Below are positions 63,263 to 64,000 of a stretch of 64,000 bases of DNA, piece by piece. The notes beneath the pieces were generated by a model, which was not told where the DNA came from, searched no databases, and was given only the letters and a program-made list of their open reading frames with translations. This stretch comes from Dehalococcoidia bacterium (GTDB lineage Bacteria; Chloroflexota; Dehalococcoidia; Lucifugimonadales; UBA3495). Within the stretch, counting starts at the first letter, position 1. The number at the start of each line of letters is the position of its first letter. A program made the position numbers and the translations under genes. The stretch lies in the NCBI GenBank assembly GCA_022827095.1, contig JAJDTP010000005.1, positions 372,001-436,000 on the forward strand, read 5' to 3'.

Positions 63263-63889
63263 CTAGTAGCTGGTGCGGTTGGCGGCAGTCAGATGGTCGA
63301 CGGCGTTGTACGCGGCCAGCCGACGGCCGCGCCGTCCGGAGGTGATGGTGGTGCGACTGCCCAGGGAAAGGTCCATGTGGTTGATGTTGGCGAGCGGAAG
63401 GTCGATGACCGCGGCCACGATACAGCGAATGGTGAAATTGTGGGTGACGGCGATGATGGTATCGTCGGAGTCGTAGCGGTCGTCCAGTTCATCGATTGCT
63501 GCCATAGCGCGCTGTTGGACATCACCCAGGGATTCGCCACCGGGCATGGTGACGCTGCTGGCGTCGCGACGCCATCCCTGGTACAGATCGGGCCAGCCGT
63601 CGCGCATTTCCTGGACGGTGACGCCCTCCAGATCACCCATGTCCATCTCGATGATGCGGGGCTCATCGGTGACGGATAGACCGGAGAGGTCCGCGATGGC
63701 GCAGGCGACGCCCCGGGCTCGCTGCAGTGGGCTGGAGTAGATCGCCACCGGATTCCACGTCAAGCTGGCGACCGCCAATTCCCGGGCCTGGGCTCGTCCG
63801 CGCGCGGTCAGAATGGAGTTCGTTGTGCCCTGCAGGCGGCCCGACGCGTTGATGTCGGTTTCGCCGTGGCGCACCAGGTGAAGCCTCAT
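63263..63889 (-). CDS. histidine phosphatase family protein
   Basis: The 208-aa protein has the RHG motif HLVRHGETDINASGRLQG with the phosphohistidine, IYSSPLQRARGVACAIA and the second His in IIAVTHNFTIRCIVA. Substrates include phosphoglycerates, cobalamin precursors and others; none is indicated here. The ATG overlaps the upstream stop (ATGA), so it is translationally coupled to the partial gene. Confidence 0.9.
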   Translation of the reverse strand: MRLHLVRHGETDINASGRLQGTTNSILTARGRAQARELAVASLTWNPVAIYSSPLQRARGVACAIADLSGLSVTDEPRIIEMDMGDLEGVTVQEMRDGWPDLYQGWRRDASSVTMPGGESLGDVQQRAMAAIDELDDRYDSDDTIIAVTHNFTIRCIVAAVIDLPLANINHMDLSLGSRTTITSGRRGRRLAAYNAVDHLTAANRTSY

Positions 63890-64000
63890 GGGGAACGATC
63901 CTCCGACGGTGGGTCAACCAACTTCAGGCGCACCTGGTTGACGCGCGCCCCGGCCATGTTGGTTACGGTAACCTCGAGGTCTCCGGTTTTGACCGTGTCA
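63886..64000 (-). CDS. C-terminal end of a probable CorC/HlyC-domain protein
   Basis: Only the last 37 codons are visible: DTVKTGDLEVTVTNMAGARVNQVRLKLVDPP and a short tail. The G-D-L-x-V-x-V-x-N-M-x-G-x-R-V-x-x-V-R pattern resembles the transporter-associated CorC/HlyC domain at the end of hemolysin-type CBS proteins. The gene continues beyond the window. The identification is tentative because of the short length. Confidence 0.45.
   Translation of the reverse strand, partial: DTVKTGDLEVTVTNMAGARVNQVRLKLVDPPSEDRSP

Overview
The window is GC-rich bacterial chromosome, densely packed on both strands, with no gap above about 300 bases and no rRNA, tRNA, CRISPR array, integrase or intact insertion sequence that I could find. 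The gene content suggests an aerobic heterotroph. It includes a GMC oxidoreductase, SDRs, acyl-CoA dehydrogenases, CaiB/BaiF CoA-transferases, a fused AccD-AccA, a split cobalamin methionine synthase and many small orphan genes. This mix fits a free-living Chloroflexota bacterium (SAR202/Dehalococcoidia-like), but that is inference from content; no phylogenetic marker was tested.

Left part (1-21.7 kb): a DprA-like N-terminus runs off the left edge. A GMC oxidoreductase with its own promoter follows. A five-gene minus-strand operon encodes a Zn-ribbon protein, a SirB1-like protein, a DM13 membrane protein, a GH15 glucoamylase-like protein and an SMP-30 lactonase. Next come an SDR, a CopD-like membrane protein paired with a molybdopterin domain, a two-component system, FmdB-GroES-GroEL with a strong terminator, an MFS transporter, RidA and a HicAB module whose toxin gene carries a nonsense codon. 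A TPP riboswitch then heads thiG-thiE-thiS plus an 85-aa unknown. A retropepsin-like protein and a chain of family I CoA-transferase subunits (A, fused B-A, B) close this part.

Middle (21.7-45 kb): a plus-strand acyl-CoA run (two enoyl-CoA hydratase family proteins, a PHP protein, an acyl-CoA ligase and a ketopantoate reductase family protein) leads to an oligopeptide-type ABC importer (binding lipoprotein and two permeases, no ATPases). The importer promoter has two overlapping CRP-like sites just upstream. After these lie a Dabb protein, a TPR protein, a ThDP enzyme, a Uma2 nuclease-like protein, two CaiB/BaiF CoA-transferases, leuC-leuD, a CPA2 antiporter with CBS domains, an M1 aminopeptidase, two small unknowns and an ADP-ribosylglycohydrolase.

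Right part (45-64 kb): MetH lacks its reactivation domain, which is encoded separately three genes downstream in the same run. An SDR follows, then Ppx/GppA overlapping two thymidylate-kinase-like genes, the second with Arg in place of the Walker A Lys. The rest is an acyl-CoA dehydrogenase pair, an N-acyl-D-amino-acid deacylase, a SufT-like protein with an Mrp ATPase that lacks the CxxC motif, fused AccDA, TilS, a histidine phosphatase and the end of a probable CorC/HlyC-type gene. Recurrent features are TGC-TATAAT type extended -10 promoters, GC-rich hairpins at gene ends and decayed palindromic repeats in operon gaps.
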